Assembly (NCBI GenBank): GCA_964392415.1
Contig: CAYMPL010000001.1
Coordinates: 10,618-74,617, forward strand
DNA from: CAYJMQ01 sp964392415
GTDB lineage: Bacteria; Bdellovibrionota; JACOXK01; 2-02-FULL-40-11
Length of the DNA stretch: 64,000 nt
Reading direction: 5' to 3'
The notes under the pieces were generated by a model that saw only the letters and a list, made by a program, of their open reading frames with translations, was not told where the DNA came from and ran no database searches. Of this stretch, positions 49,628-58,184 are shown piece after piece (the stretch's first letter is position 1; each line of letters starts with the position of its first letter). The position numbers and the translations under genes were made by a program.

Positions 49628-49670
49628 AGAGCCAGGTTCTTAACAAAAGAGCTTGGCTCTATTTTTTTTT
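49628..49670 (+). terminator. Rho-independent terminator of the 48501 lipoprotein gene
   Basis: Stem AGAGCCA / TGGCTCT (outer arms 49628-49634 and 49654-49660) extended by one further G-C pair after a mismatch, followed by A and nine T residues. Confidence 0.8.
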
Positions 49671-49682
49671 GTATGTTATAGT
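49653..49682 (+). promoter_or_regulatory. Weak candidate promoter of the PhoH gene
   Basis: TTGGCT (49653-49658), 18-base spacer and TATAGT (49677-49682). The -35 box overlaps the upstream terminator. The expected +1 is about 6 bases before the GTG at 49695. Confidence 0.3.
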
Positions 49683-49694
49683 CAAAAAAGCTTT

Positions 49695-51047
49695 GTGAAA
49701 AAGATCTTTGTTCTCGATACAAATGTCTTGCTTTTCGACGCACAAGCCCTCTTTAAATTTCAGGATAACGATGTTGTCATTTGCATCACTGTTCTTGAAG
49801 AAATCGATAAATTCAAACGCGAGATGACAGAGACGGGGCGAAATGCCCGTCAATTTTCCCGTTATTTGGATGATCTCCGGAAAAAAGGGAGGCTTGCGCA
49901 AGGGGTTTCTCTAGGTAAGAATTTTGGGAATTTAAGGATTGATCTCGCCGAAGAGGAGCGAAGTCGAGGGGCTCGTTCTCCAATGATTGTTGGCAATGTG
50001 ACGGATCATATTCTTTTGGAAATGGCGCTTCGTCTTTCGCGAAAAAGCAAATATCCGGTTGTCTTTGTTTCAAAAGATACCAATCTGCGGGTTCGCGCAG
50101 ACACATTGGGTCTTCATACCGAAGATTATGAGACGACGCCGGTTGATATTGAGGAGCTCTATTCCGGTGTATCTGATATCCAAGTCTCCCGGAAATTTAT
50201 TGATAAATTTTTCCAGGATCGAAAAATAGAGGTTAACGGGCGTTTTAAATTAAATCCAAATCAGTTTGTGATTTTAAAAGATGAAACGAATGAGTCTCAT
50301 ACGGCTCTCGCCCGTTATGATGTCAGTCAGCAGTCGCTCTTTCCCATTCGAAAACGACAAGAGGGGGTATGGGGGATTTTTCCCAAAAATGTTGAACAGA
50401 GTTTTGCGTTCGATTTGCTGCTGGATGATAGAGTGAAGCTGGTCACCCTTGTCGGAAAAGCGGGAACAGGTAAAACGCTTCTGGCGCTTGCAGCAGGTCT
50501 TTATAAGACGATTGATGAGGGATACTATCACCGGCTTCTCGTTTCCCGCCCCATTTTTCCGATGGGGAAAGATATTGGATATCTTCCTGGCGATATTGAA
50601 GAAAAATTGAACCCCTGGATGCAGCCTGTTTTTGACAACGTTGAGTTTTTGCTTGGAAATCCATCAATCAGCGCAAAAGAACGGGATCTTCAGCCAAGTC
50701 GAAAGGCAACGAATCGCTGCGCGGAACTGATGAATCAGGGAATGTTAAATATCGAACCGCTGACTTACATTCGGGGTCGTTCGATTCCAAATCAATATAT
50801 GATTGTAGATGAAGCGCAAAACTTAACGCCCCATGAAATCAAAACCATTATTACGCGTGTCGGAGAGAATACGAAGGTTATCCTAACGGGCGATTGTTAT
50901 CAGATAGACAATCCATTTATCGACGGTTCAAACAATGGACTTACCTATGTGATTGAACGTTTTAAACATGAATCGATAGCCGGGCATGTGACGCTTACCA
51001 AAGGCGAGCGATCAGAACTTGCCGAGCTGGCTACGAATCTATTATGA
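49695..51047 (+). CDS. PhoH-family ATPase with N-terminal PIN domain
   Basis: The GTG at 49695 was taken as the start because the frame upstream runs through the terminator T-run; the product is 450 residues. The PIN domain begins KIFVLDTNVLLFDAQ and contains ICITVLEEIDKFK, VTDHILLEMAL and VFVSKDTNLRVRAD, with conserved acids. The PhoH ATPase domain has Walker A LVGKAGTGKTLLALAAG, MGKDIGYLPGDIEEKLNPW and Walker B MIVDEAQNLTPHE. PIN-PhoH proteins (YlaK type) act as RNA helicase/ribonucleases. It converges with a small gene at 51042. Confidence 0.93.
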   Translation: MKKIFVLDTNVLLFDAQALFKFQDNDVVICITVLEEIDKFKREMTETGRNARQFSRYLDDLRKKGRLAQGVSLGKNFGNLRIDLAEEERSRGARSPMIVGNVTDHILLEMALRLSRKSKYPVVFVSKDTNLRVRADTLGLHTEDYETTPVDIEELYSGVSDIQVSRKFIDKFFQDRKIEVNGRFKLNPNQFVILKDETNESHTALARYDVSQQSLFPIRKRQEGVWGIFPKNVEQSFAFDLLLDDRVKLVTLVGKAGTGKTLLALAAGLYKTIDEGYYHRLLVSRPIFPMGKDIGYLPGDIEEKLNPWMQPVFDNVEFLLGNPSISAKERDLQPSRKATNRCAELMNQGMLNIEPLTYIRGRSIPNQYMIVDEAQNLTPHEIKTIITRVGENTKVILTGDCYQIDNPFIDGSNNGLTYVIERFKHESIAGHVTLTKGERSELAELATNLL

Positions 51048-51332
51048 TGACTTTTCTATTTTGAAAACAGCCAGAGGCCCTTCTTCCTGATGGCGTTCCG
51101 CAAGCTCGGTCAATTCCCGAGTGAGCGCGCGCATCGAGATGACATCCATGAGATCCTCACCCCAAAGCGCAATTTCAATTGAAAAGGGATCTTTTTTTAC
51201 AGCTTCGTAATAGTCAATGAGCTGTGAAAGAAGATCTGTTTTTGAAAGATAAAACAGTTTTTCCTTCGGCATCATTATATTCTTATGTATTTTGTACTCT
51301 TTTAACGAAATGACATTATTTTTTTCGTCCAT
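51042..51332 (-). CDS. Small uncharacterised protein
   Basis: The 96-residue acidic protein (KEKLFYLSKTDLLSQLIDYYE, EIALWGEDLMDVISMRALT) has GGGGGA before the ATG. It is predicted to be helical and cytoplasmic; no family was recognised. Its stop overlaps the phoH stop on the other strand. Confidence 0.6.
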   Translation of the reverse strand: MDEKNNVISLKEYKIHKNIMMPKEKLFYLSKTDLLSQLIDYYEAVKKDPFSIEIALWGEDLMDVISMRALTRELTELAERHQEEGPLAVFKIEKSS

Positions 51333-51638
51333 ATCCCCCAGTGTCCCCCTTGCTGTCTATTGGGAGGTGTGCAGATGGATATTTGCAGCAACTTCTGTGC
51401 CATGAGGGAATCAGGGTGTTTCATTATGTAACTGATTGATATAATTAAAAATTTAATATGATGGTTTTTGTCATGCTTTGTAAAAAGTTGCTAAAGCCTC
51501 TGGCAGTGTAAGGTTCTTAAACAAAAAACTATTGAAATGGAAATTAGCGCATGTTACTGTCCAAACTAGATTTGTTTTGTCTTCAAGAAGTGGGATTGCG
51601 GAAGTATAAATCGGCAGTATTCGTAAAAGGAGACTGCG
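51333..51638. other. Intergenic region without a recognised gene
   Basis: About 300 AT-rich bases between the small 51042 gene and the PilZ gene. An open frame on the minus strand at 51471-51680 lacks a ribosome site and a recognisable product and overlaps the PilZ gene. An AAAAGGAG Shine-Dalgarno sequence for the PilZ gene is at its right edge (51625-51632). Nothing else is seen. Confidence 0.5.
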
Positions 51639-51995
51639 CTGATTACGCAAATCAGTACGAATGTATTGAAGTATACGCAAAACCCAAAAGACGCAAAGGA
51701 GGTTGTTCTCTCCGCTGCGTTTAATGATTTTGATGAATTCCTCATGTCCTATTCGACGGACATACAGGGTGGAGGTCTGTTTATTGAAGCAGATAAATTG
51801 CTCCCCTTAGGGAGTAAAGTTCGTCTCTACTTTACATTAGCATCGAGTCGGATTCCGATTCTCGAAGGATATGGTGAGGTAGTTTCAATTCAACGGGAAG
51901 ACCAGGAAAATGTAGGAGGAATGGCGATTAAATTTTTTGATCTGAGTGAAAAGAGCAGACAACTTCTTTCCCGTCTGGTAAAGAATTTTCTTTGA
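51639..51995 (+). CDS. PilZ-domain protein with a non-ATG start
   Basis: The domain (DFDEFLMSYSTDIQGGGLFIEA, LLPLGSKVRLYFTLASSRI, GGMAIKFFDLSEKSRQLL) fits the short PilZ family of deltaproteobacteria (TIGR02266-like). There is no ATG at the expected place. AAAAGGAG at 51625 is followed 6 bases later by an in-frame CTG (51639) and 9 bases later by an ATT (51642); a TTG at 51666 has no ribosome site. CTG or ATT is therefore the probable start. The N-terminal arginine-rich c-di-GMP motif (RxxxR) is absent, so it may not bind c-di-GMP directly. Confidence 0.75.
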   Translation: MITQISTNVLKYTQNPKDAKEVVLSAAFNDFDEFLMSYSTDIQGGGLFIEADKLLPLGSKVRLYFTLASSRIPILEGYGEVVSIQREDQENVGGMAIKFFDLSEKSRQLLSRLVKNFL

Positions 51996-52110
51996 AATGG
52001 CAACCATTTTTCTTGAAAATGTCCTTTCATTTCGATAAGCTCCTTCCAATTTGTCAGTAGAGCTTTTTAAACAGGTCTTGCTTTGTGTTTATTTCTTGGG
52101 AGGTTAAGTT

Positions 52111-53625
52111 GTGAGGCAAGAAGTCAGTTGCCGCGTAACCGGTTCGATTATCGCTTATGTCCGCAAAGAAAAAAAGAACCTCGCGCGCTTATTGGAAGGA
52201 ATTGAGCTTTCAGAAGAGCATCTGCTGGATACCAACAGTTGGGTGTCATCTGAGCTGGCAGATACTCTTTTTGCCCGCCTGGAGGAAATATTTTATGACA
52301 ACCAAATTGTCTATAAAGTAGGTCTTGATTCATCTCGTCTCAATTCATGGGGGGCCCTTGATTCCGTTTTCCGGATGATTGGAGAGCCGCATCTCATCTA
52401 TTATCAGGCCAGAAAATTTGCTTCCTATTTTTATAAAACCATTGAGATAAGAACTTTGGAAAAAAGTGATTTTCATGTCATTTTGAAATTCAGTGGCAAG
52501 AATATATCTCAGCGCCATCTTCAATATTTACGGGGGGCATTTGAGTCGATCCCAAAGTATTGGGATATTCCGGCCGCTCATTCCCAAGAGATCAGTGAGG
52601 ATACCTTTGAGTTCAGATGGGAAAATAAGCAATTTTTCTTTGGTAAAAAAGATTCACAGATTTCTTTCAGTCCTCACCTGATTCAGGACACCATTCTTCA
52701 ACTTGAAAAAACAATTGCCCTCATTGAAAAAAAGAATGGCGAGCTTCAGGAAAAGAATGAAGAATTGACAAAGGCAAATCAAAAACTCAAAGAAACGATT
52801 CAGGAAAAAATTCAAACAGAAAAAATGGCGTCGATTGGGCAGCTTGCGACAGGGGTTGCCCACGAAATTAATAATCCGCTCAGTTTTGTCATCAGCAATC
52901 TCAGCAGGGTGAGAGAATATGTTGGAAAGATGACGCTCATGATCGGTGAATACGATCAGATGGTTCATCAGGTTCAGGAAAAAGAAAAGGAAGAGATCAA
53001 AAGGATTTGTGAGAAAATTCTTGATATCCGGAAAACACGGGAAATCGACTACATTCTTGATGATTTTCCCTTAATTCTTTCGGAGTGTCAGGAAGGGCTC
53101 AGCCGGATGCAGTTGATTATTCAGGATTTGAACAGCTTTGCGCGTGTGGCTCCGGAAGAAATGGATTATTTTGATATACACGAAGGGATTGAGTCGACGC
53201 TTAATATTTTAAGATATGAATTGAAACGAAAGGCTGTTGTCAGAAAAGATTATGGCGTGCTTCCCAAGGTGAAATGCAATTTGTCCCGTCTGAATCAGGT
53301 TTTTTTAAATTTGCTGATGAATTCCTGCCAGGCGATTGAAGAGAAAGGGGAAATTAAGATTGAAACGAAACATCATGATTCATGGGTTTCGATAGTCATT
53401 TCTGATACAGGCGCTGGGATTGAACCGGAACATCTTGAAAGGATTTTTGAACCGTTTTATACGACTAAGAAAACGGGACAGGCGATGGGTTTGGGTTTGA
53501 GTACCGCGCTTGGGATTGTAAAGAATCATGGAGGCGATATCAAAGTAGAAAGTATTCCTAAATCGGGGAGCCGATTTATCCTTTCTCTTCCTGTCTCTGT
53601 ACCTCTTGAAGGTCAGTCGTGTTAG
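52111..53625 (+). CDS. Sensor histidine kinase with unknown N-terminal sensor
   Basis: The 504-residue protein starts at a GTG with GGGAGG upstream. The first 175 residues form a soluble domain (RLLEGIELSEEHLLDTNSWVSS, VYKVGLDSSRLNSWGALDSV, PHLIYYQARKFASYFYKT) seen in front of other deltaproteobacterial and spirochaete signalling proteins; its ligand is unknown. A coiled coil (KKNGELQEKNEELTKANQKL) leads to the H-box GQLATGVAHEINNPLSF, N-box LNLLMNSCQAIEE, DTGAGIEPEHLERIFEPFYT and GLGLSTALGIVKNHGG. There are no membrane helices, so it senses the cytoplasm. It overlaps the enolase gene by seven bases. Confidence 0.9.
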   Translation: MRQEVSCRVTGSIIAYVRKEKKNLARLLEGIELSEEHLLDTNSWVSSELADTLFARLEEIFYDNQIVYKVGLDSSRLNSWGALDSVFRMIGEPHLIYYQARKFASYFYKTIEIRTLEKSDFHVILKFSGKNISQRHLQYLRGAFESIPKYWDIPAAHSQEISEDTFEFRWENKQFFFGKKDSQISFSPHLIQDTILQLEKTIALIEKKNGELQEKNEELTKANQKLKETIQEKIQTEKMASIGQLATGVAHEINNPLSFVISNLSRVREYVGKMTLMIGEYDQMVHQVQEKEKEEIKRICEKILDIRKTREIDYILDDFPLILSECQEGLSRMQLIIQDLNSFARVAPEEMDYFDIHEGIESTLNILRYELKRKAVVRKDYGVLPKVKCNLSRLNQVFLNLLMNSCQAIEEKGEIKIETKHHDSWVSIVISDTGAGIEPEHLERIFEPFYTTKKTGQAMGLGLSTALGIVKNHGGDIKVESIPKSGSRFILSLPVSVPLEGQSC

Positions 53626-54902
53626 CTATTTTGGAAATTCGTGCGCGTGAAGTGTTGGATTCGCGGGGGAATCCAACAGTAGAGGTCGATGTCGTTCTCG
53701 ATTCCGGGGCGATCGGTCGCGCAGTTGTCCCTTCAGGGGCATCTACAGGTGAGCTTGAAGCCCTTGAACTTCGCGATCGTGATAACAGGCGTTATGGCGG
53801 CAAAGGGGTTCTCAAGGCTGTTCATAATGTGAATCGAATCATTGCTCCGGCGCTCAAGAAATTTGGGGCAACGGAACAACATAAGGTGGATCAGTTTTTG
53901 ATTCATCTGGATGGAACTGAAAACAAAAGCCGGCTTGGCGCCAATGCGATTCTGGGGGTTTCGATGGCGGTTGCCAAGGCGTTGGCTTCTCACTACCATG
54001 AGCCGCTTTATCGGCATCTGGGGGGGGCGAATGCCGTGCAGCTTCCTGTACCGCTCATGAATATTTTGAACGGCGGGGCGCATGCGGACAATGGGCTTGA
54101 TATTCAGGAATTTATGATTTTACCTATAGGCTTTCCAAAATTTTCCGAAGCATTGCGTGCGGGGGTGGAGATTTTTCATGCGCTTCGGAAAATTTTAAAA
54201 TTAAAAGGGCTTTCCACGGCGGTTGGAGATGAAGGGGGATTTGCCCCCCGTTTGGAGACAAATGAGCAGGCACTTGAATTGCTGCTAGAAGCGATCGATA
54301 CATCCGGCTATCTTCCAGCTAAAGAAATTTGGATTGCGCTCGATTGCGCAGCGAGCCAATTATTGGAAAACGATTTATATTATCTTGAAGCAAAGTCGAA
54401 AAAGAAAAGTAGTTTTGAAATGATTGAATGGTATCGTCGCTTAATTTCAGAATATCCCATTATATCGATTGAGGATGGCCTTTCAGAAAACGATTGGGAA
54501 GGGTGGGGGGAGCTTACCCGAACGCTCGGTGAGAGGATTCAGCTTGTGGGGGACGATATTTTTGTGACCAATCCCAAAATTTTTAAAAAAGGGATTAAAG
54601 CGAAGATTGCCAATGCGATTCTTATCAAACTCAATCAGATTGGAACCGTTACGGAATCTCTCCAGACAATTGAGCTTGCCAAGAAATCAGGCTATGGGAC
54701 GATTATTTCACATCGCTCAGGAGAGAGTGAAGATACAACCATTGCTGACCTTGCGGTTGCTACGAATGCAGGGCAGATTAAAACGGGATCGGCTTCCCGG
54801 ACAGATCGGATTGCCAAATATAATCAATTGCTGCGTATTGAAGAAGAATTGGGATCACGGGCAAAATTTGTAGGACCCAAGATATTTTCGTTTGTCAGTT
54901 GA
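53619..54902 (+). CDS. eno: Enolase
   Basis: The 427-residue protein starts at a GTG overlapping the kinase stop. Motifs are complete: REVLDSRGNPTVEVDV, VPSGASTGELEALELRD, LMNILNGGAHADNGLDIQE, AVGDEGGFAPRL, ISIEDGLSENDWEGW, LVGDDIFVTN and ISHRSGESEDTTIADLAV. It interconverts 2-phosphoglycerate and phosphoenolpyruvate. Coupling to a histidine kinase gene is unusual. A repeat-derived hairpin terminates the unit. Confidence 0.96.
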   Translation: MLAILEIRAREVLDSRGNPTVEVDVVLDSGAIGRAVVPSGASTGELEALELRDRDNRRYGGKGVLKAVHNVNRIIAPALKKFGATEQHKVDQFLIHLDGTENKSRLGANAILGVSMAVAKALASHYHEPLYRHLGGANAVQLPVPLMNILNGGAHADNGLDIQEFMILPIGFPKFSEALRAGVEIFHALRKILKLKGLSTAVGDEGGFAPRLETNEQALELLLEAIDTSGYLPAKEIWIALDCAASQLLENDLYYLEAKSKKKSSFEMIEWYRRLISEYPIISIEDGLSENDWEGWGELTRTLGERIQLVGDDIFVTNPKIFKKGIKAKIANAILIKLNQIGTVTESLQTIELAKKSGYGTIISHRSGESEDTTIADLAVATNAGQIKTGSASRTDRIAKYNQLLRIEEELGSRAKFVGPKIFSFVS

Positions 54903-54906
54903 AGGT

Positions 54907-54993
54907 GTAAAAAAATGTCATCCTGAGCCCGAAGGGCGAAGGATCTCCATCGGAGATTCCTCACGCTTTGCGTTCGGAATGACATTTTTTTAC
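54907..54993. terminator. Bidirectional terminator built from an inverted pair of dispersed repeats
   Basis: A forward unit from 54917 (GTCATCCTGAGCCCGAAGGG ... GGATCTCC) and an inverted unit (GGAGATTCC ... GCGTTCGGAATGAC) form a long hairpin whose outer stem is GTAAAAAAATGTCAT / ATGACATTTTTTTAC, giving a T-run on either strand. It is placed directly after the eno stop. Confidence 0.7.
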
Positions 54994-55226
54994 CCCATTC
55001 CTGACAACTGCTTAGACATGACTAGAAACTCTTTTGACAAAGTAAAATTTATGAATTATTTCATGCATTTATACCATTTCACCCCGAATGTGCTTAGAAA
55101 TATACTGCCACCAGAAGGTCAGAGCAGCCATTGCTTAAAGTGTAATCAGTTTCTATGTTATATATAACCTATTGAAATAACTTATAAAATTATTAAACCC
55201 GTGCAATTCTCCCCCTTTTTTATCTT

Positions 55227-55242
55227 TGGCATGAAGATTGCC
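55227..55242 (+). promoter_or_regulatory. Sigma-54 promoter of the 55292 barrel gene
   Basis: TTGGCATGAAGATTGCC with exactly ten bases between GG and GC. The expected +1 (about 55253) gives a leader of about 39 bases ending in AAGGAGG. Confidence 0.65.
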
Positions 55243-55291
55243 ATGAAGCCCCCAGTACCTTAAAATTCATTTTAATCAAGGAGGAAAAAGT

Positions 55292-56158
55292 ATGAAAAAA
55301 CTAGGTATAGTAACTCTGTTGGTTGTTTCTGCTGCTTTTATAGGGCATTCTTATGCCGAGCACCCAACAACTGAACAGCAAACGGTTGTCACTGCACCCG
55401 AGGTCAAAAGTCCATGGTCTGTGAAAGGTTTTTTGAGAACCACTAGAACGGCGACTGGCAAACTTCAGGATGGCATTTCGAACGAAATGTTTTTGGACGT
55501 TCGAAGAAGCGTTCTAGAAGGGGTCGTGAGTGGTCTTAGAGCCGGTGTCCGTGTGGCTGGTTCGAATAGGTTCAGAACAGATCTTACAAGATCTGGCTGG
55601 GAAAAATATTACACCGTATTCGATCCTGCAGTGATCGTTGGTAAACCGCTTTTTGACATTGCGGGATTTGGTGGGGTAGGTGAGCTCAGATATTATGTTC
55701 CTGTGTCACCTGATAACCGTTTGTCTGATCGTAATCCGAGCAACGGTTCTGTGAGAACCATCGTTGCTGTCGAGAAAAATATCGGAAAATGGACAGTAGG
55801 AACCTATAACTTTGTTCAACGTTATGCGTTCAAAAGCGAAGACAATGCCTTGAAAGAGTCATCTAACGCGAAATATCGACTCGCCAATGAATTGTCTCTT
55901 GCTTATCATGTTACCGATAAAGTTGCTTTGGTAACAGGCGCGGGTGTTGAGAAGTTCTGGATGCATAAGCCAAGCGATAATGCTGGTGAACTTGAATGGA
56001 GCACGGGCGTTGAACTGCAACCGGTTTCTGGTCTTACGGCTGGAGCGAGCGTTTTTCTCTCTGCACCGAACCAAGCGATTGCGAAATATCTTGAAACTAA
56101 AGAATCGAGACTTCAAAATACGGGGGCTCGATTGGATTTAGCTTATAGTTTTTTATAA
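55292..56158 (+). CDS. Exported barrel-like outer-membrane protein
   Basis: The 288-residue protein has a strong AAGGAGG ribosome site and a signal peptide (MKKLGIVTLLVVSAAFIGHSYA). The body is a series of amphipathic strands (NEMFLDVRRSVLEGVVSGLRAGVR broken by turns, GVGELRYYVPVSPDNR, WTVGTYNFVQRYAF, LANELSLAYHVTDKVALV) ending LAYSFL, as in outer-membrane barrels. No porin family was recognised. The expression signals (sigma-54, strong ribosome site, strong terminator) suggest an abundant regulated protein. Confidence 0.7.
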   Translation: MKKLGIVTLLVVSAAFIGHSYAEHPTTEQQTVVTAPEVKSPWSVKGFLRTTRTATGKLQDGISNEMFLDVRRSVLEGVVSGLRAGVRVAGSNRFRTDLTRSGWEKYYTVFDPAVIVGKPLFDIAGFGGVGELRYYVPVSPDNRLSDRNPSNGSVRTIVAVEKNIGKWTVGTYNFVQRYAFKSEDNALKESSNAKYRLANELSLAYHVTDKVALVTGAGVEKFWMHKPSDNAGELEWSTGVELQPVSGLTAGASVFLSAPNQAIAKYLETKESRLQNTGARLDLAYSFL

Positions 56159-56174
56159 GACGCACTAAATAAAG

Positions 56175-56221
56175 AAAAAAAAGCCGTGCCTGATTCATTT
56201 TGAATCATGTACGGCTTTTTT
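56175..56221. terminator. Bidirectional rho-independent terminator
   Basis: AAAAAAGCCGT and ACGGCTTTTTT form the outer stem and TGATTCA / TGAATCA the inner stem. It ends the 55292 unit. Confidence 0.9.
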
Positions 56222-56258
56222 ATTGCCTAAAGAGTTTCATTTTAGCTAAAGTAATTTC

Positions 56259-56672
56259 ATGTTTATTCTTGAAAAGATCGATCACATAGGCATCGCCGTT
56301 AGAAATCTAGCTGAATCCATCAAAACATACTCATTGATGGGCTTAAAGATCGGCAAAATCGAAGAGGTTCCTGCAATGGGAGTCAAAGTGGCATTTATTC
56401 CTGTCGGTGAGACCCGCCTCGAGCTTTTAGAGCCAACCTCCAAAGAATCTGTTGTTCAGAAATTTATTGAAAAACGGGGTGAGGGGATTCATCACATTTG
56501 TTTTTTAGTCAAAGATATTCATGCGGTTATAAAATGTTTAAAAGAGAATAATTTCCGGCTAATCTTCGATCAGCCGAAGCCCGGTTCCGAAAACTCACTT
56601 GTAACCTTTGTTCATCCACAATCAACCCACGGCATATTATTGGAATTTAAACAAAAAGCTATTGTTGGCTAA
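56259..56672 (+). CDS. mce: Methylmalonyl-CoA epimerase, VOC fold
   Basis: The 137-residue protein has IDHIGIAVRNLAESIKTY, VAFIPVGETRLELLEP, EGIHHICFLVKDIHAVIK and FVHPQSTHGILLEF: two VOC halves with the metal residues His (DHIGI), Gln/Glu and His (IHHI) and Glu (LLEF). It interconverts the methylmalonyl-CoA epimers in propionate metabolism. The C-terminal codons overlap the convergent PilZ gene. Confidence 0.88.
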   Translation: MFILEKIDHIGIAVRNLAESIKTYSLMGLKIGKIEEVPAMGVKVAFIPVGETRLELLEPTSKESVVQKFIEKRGEGIHHICFLVKDIHAVIKCLKENNFRLIFDQPKPGSENSLVTFVHPQSTHGILLEFKQKAIVG

Positions 56673-57006
56673 TATATTTTGAAATTAATTTTCTATCTTG
56701 CGCGGATAAAGCTATAAATTTAACGCCAGAACCTGAAGGGCGAGACTCAGTTGAAATATGTGTAAAGGCAACTACTCCGTTTACCGTAATTAATCGTGAG
56801 GATTTGGGGAGGGTGAATTTAAGAACAGAGCAGGTTTTGTCATTTGGCTTTGCGATTTTACGTTCAAGAAAAACCCCGCCTTCACTGATATCTCCCGCTT
56901 TGTAAAGAAAATAGTAGTCCCCATACTCTTCCCTTACCCACATATTAACTGAAGTCCTTCGATATGCGCGCCGTTCAGGCTGTTTCGAATTTTTTTTCTT
57001 CAGCAC
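56659..57006 (-). CDS. PilZ-domain protein
   Basis: The 115-residue protein has the c-di-GMP motif RRAYRRTSVNMWV (RxxxR) and DISEGGVFLE (D/NxSxxG), so unlike the other PilZ protein at 51639 it should bind c-di-GMP. The partner it controls is unknown. Convergent with mce. Confidence 0.88.
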   Translation of the reverse strand: MLKKKNSKQPERRAYRRTSVNMWVREEYGDYYFLYKAGDISEGGVFLERKIAKPNDKTCSVLKFTLPKSSRLITVNGVVAFTHISTESRPSGSGVKFIALSAQDRKLISKYISQQ

Positions 57007-57165
57007 GATTCAACATCCTAACAATATCAACCTTATAGAAAAATACTCTAAGAAAACCGCATTTTTTTGTCAAGCATTTATCCAGGAGACGAAGTTTGAA
57101 GGATCATTTTCATTTCTTACACACTTGTAAAACTCTTAAACTCATGTAAATATTTTCATGCATGT

Positions 57166-57846
57166 ATGTATCGGAATAATATTCAATGGACGCTCTCAGG
57201 GCGCATGACCCCGTTGGTCAAAGCGCTGATCTTGCTCAATAGTTTTGTTTTTATCATCCAGATGATCTTTCATAAGTGGATTGGCATTGATCTAACGACG
57301 ATGTTTGGCCTGTCGCCTCTCGACATTCTTTCCAAAGGCTATCTTTGGCAATGTGTGACTTATCTTTTTCTGCATGGGCATTTGATGCACCTTGTTTTCA
57401 ATATGTTGGTTCTATGGATGCTGGGGGGAGAAATTGAAGAGCGTGTTTTTAAAGCTGTGGGATTTTTAAAATATTATTTCATTTGCGGCATTGGGGCTGC
57501 CGTATTTAATGTGATCATTTCTTATCAGTCAGATATTCCGATTATTGGATCGTCGGGAGCGATATATGGAATTTTAGCCGCGTATGCGATTTTTTTTGGA
57601 AACAGACGGCTGATTTTATTTCCATTCCCTGTTCTGATCCCTGCGAAATATTTGATAATAATGATTGGCATCATTGAACTTGTGAGCTCTATTTTTTACA
57701 CGAAAGATGGGATCGCGCATGTAGCTCATTTGGGAGGAATGGTGGCAGGTTTTTTGTATATTCGTTATAAAATCAAGGGACCACCCGCTTGGTTTCGCCG
57801 TAAGAAAAAATTTGTCGTGATTCAGAGCAAAGATTATTTTACTTGA
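57166..57846 (+). CDS. Rhomboid-family intramembrane serine protease
   Basis: The 226-residue protein has six membrane helices. Motifs are VTYLFLHGHLMHLVFNMLVLW (H...HxxxN), the catalytic Ser in IIGSSGAIYGILAAY and the catalytic His in AHVAHLGGMVAGFLY. It cleaves transmembrane substrates within the membrane. A basic C-terminal tail follows. Its 3' end overlaps that of the HU gene by 13 bases. No clear ribosome site precedes the ATG. Confidence 0.92.
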   Translation: MYRNNIQWTLSGRMTPLVKALILLNSFVFIIQMIFHKWIGIDLTTMFGLSPLDILSKGYLWQCVTYLFLHGHLMHLVFNMLVLWMLGGEIEERVFKAVGFLKYYFICGIGAAVFNVIISYQSDIPIIGSSGAIYGILAAYAIFFGNRRLILFPFPVLIPAKYLIIMIGIIELVSSIFYTKDGIAHVAHLGGMVAGFLYIRYKIKGPPAWFRRKKKFVVIQSKDYFT

Positions 57847-58106
57847 TTTTTAAAATGTCGGCCCGGCCTGAACTTTGGCAGCTTTTTCTTGGGAATGGTG
57901 ATTTCTTTTCCTGTCTGAGGATTAACCCCTCGCCTTTCCCGCCGCTTTCCAACACAAAATGTTCCAAAATCTATAAGACGAACTGTCTGCCCCTTTTTAA
58001 CCGTATTTACAATGGTATCCAAAATTCTATTCAAAATGCCTTCTGTCATCATTCTGGTGTGCTTTGTTTCCCGGGCCACTCGATCTATGAGTTCCGCTTT
58101 ATTCAT
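57834..58106 (-). CDS. HU-family DNA-binding protein
   Basis: The 90-residue protein has the HU/IHF pattern: MNKAELIDRVARETKHT, LDTIVNTVKKGQTVRLIDFGTF, RERRGVNPQTGKEITIPKKKLPKFRPG. The GRNPQTGE-like arm with its Pro is kept. It bends DNA and organises the nucleoid. Its promoter (TTGATG at 58158-58153, 17 bases, TTTAAT at 58135-58130) overlaps an operator-like palindrome. Confidence 0.93.
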   Translation of the reverse strand: MNKAELIDRVARETKHTRMMTEGILNRILDTIVNTVKKGQTVRLIDFGTFCVGKRRERRGVNPQTGKEITIPKKKLPKFRPGRHFKNQVK

Positions 58107-58146
58107 TGGATTCTTACTCCTTTCTGTGGATTAAACTTAAGAGACC

Positions 58147-58169
58147 TCACAACATCAACGATGTTGTGA
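58147..58169. promoter_or_regulatory. Perfect palindrome between the HU gene and a tiny divergent gene
   Basis: TCACAACATC and GATGTTGTGA (10-base arms, 3-base centre) overlap the -35 region of the HU promoter and lie 4 bases upstream of a TAAAAT box for the divergent 58185 gene. It may be an operator controlling both. Confidence 0.55.
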
Positions 58170-58184
58170 TCGTAAAATCTGCGT

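Larger units (their letters stand above)
54903..55291. other. Intergenic region after eno
   Basis: About 390 bases. The first 90 are the repeat-derived terminator; 55227-55242 is a sigma-54 promoter. The middle 230 bases, very AT-rich, hold nothing recognised; the frame at 54892-55167 is a translation of the repeat and is not credible. Confidence 0.6.

Noticed and set aside
51471..51680. 69-codon minus-strand frame upstream of the PilZ gene
   Set aside because: No ribosome site, no domain, and it overlaps the PilZ gene; treated as chance.
54892..55167. 91-codon frame after eno
   Set aside because: Its first half is the translation of the dispersed repeat (CHPEPEGRRIS) and the rest is AT-rich intergenic DNA.
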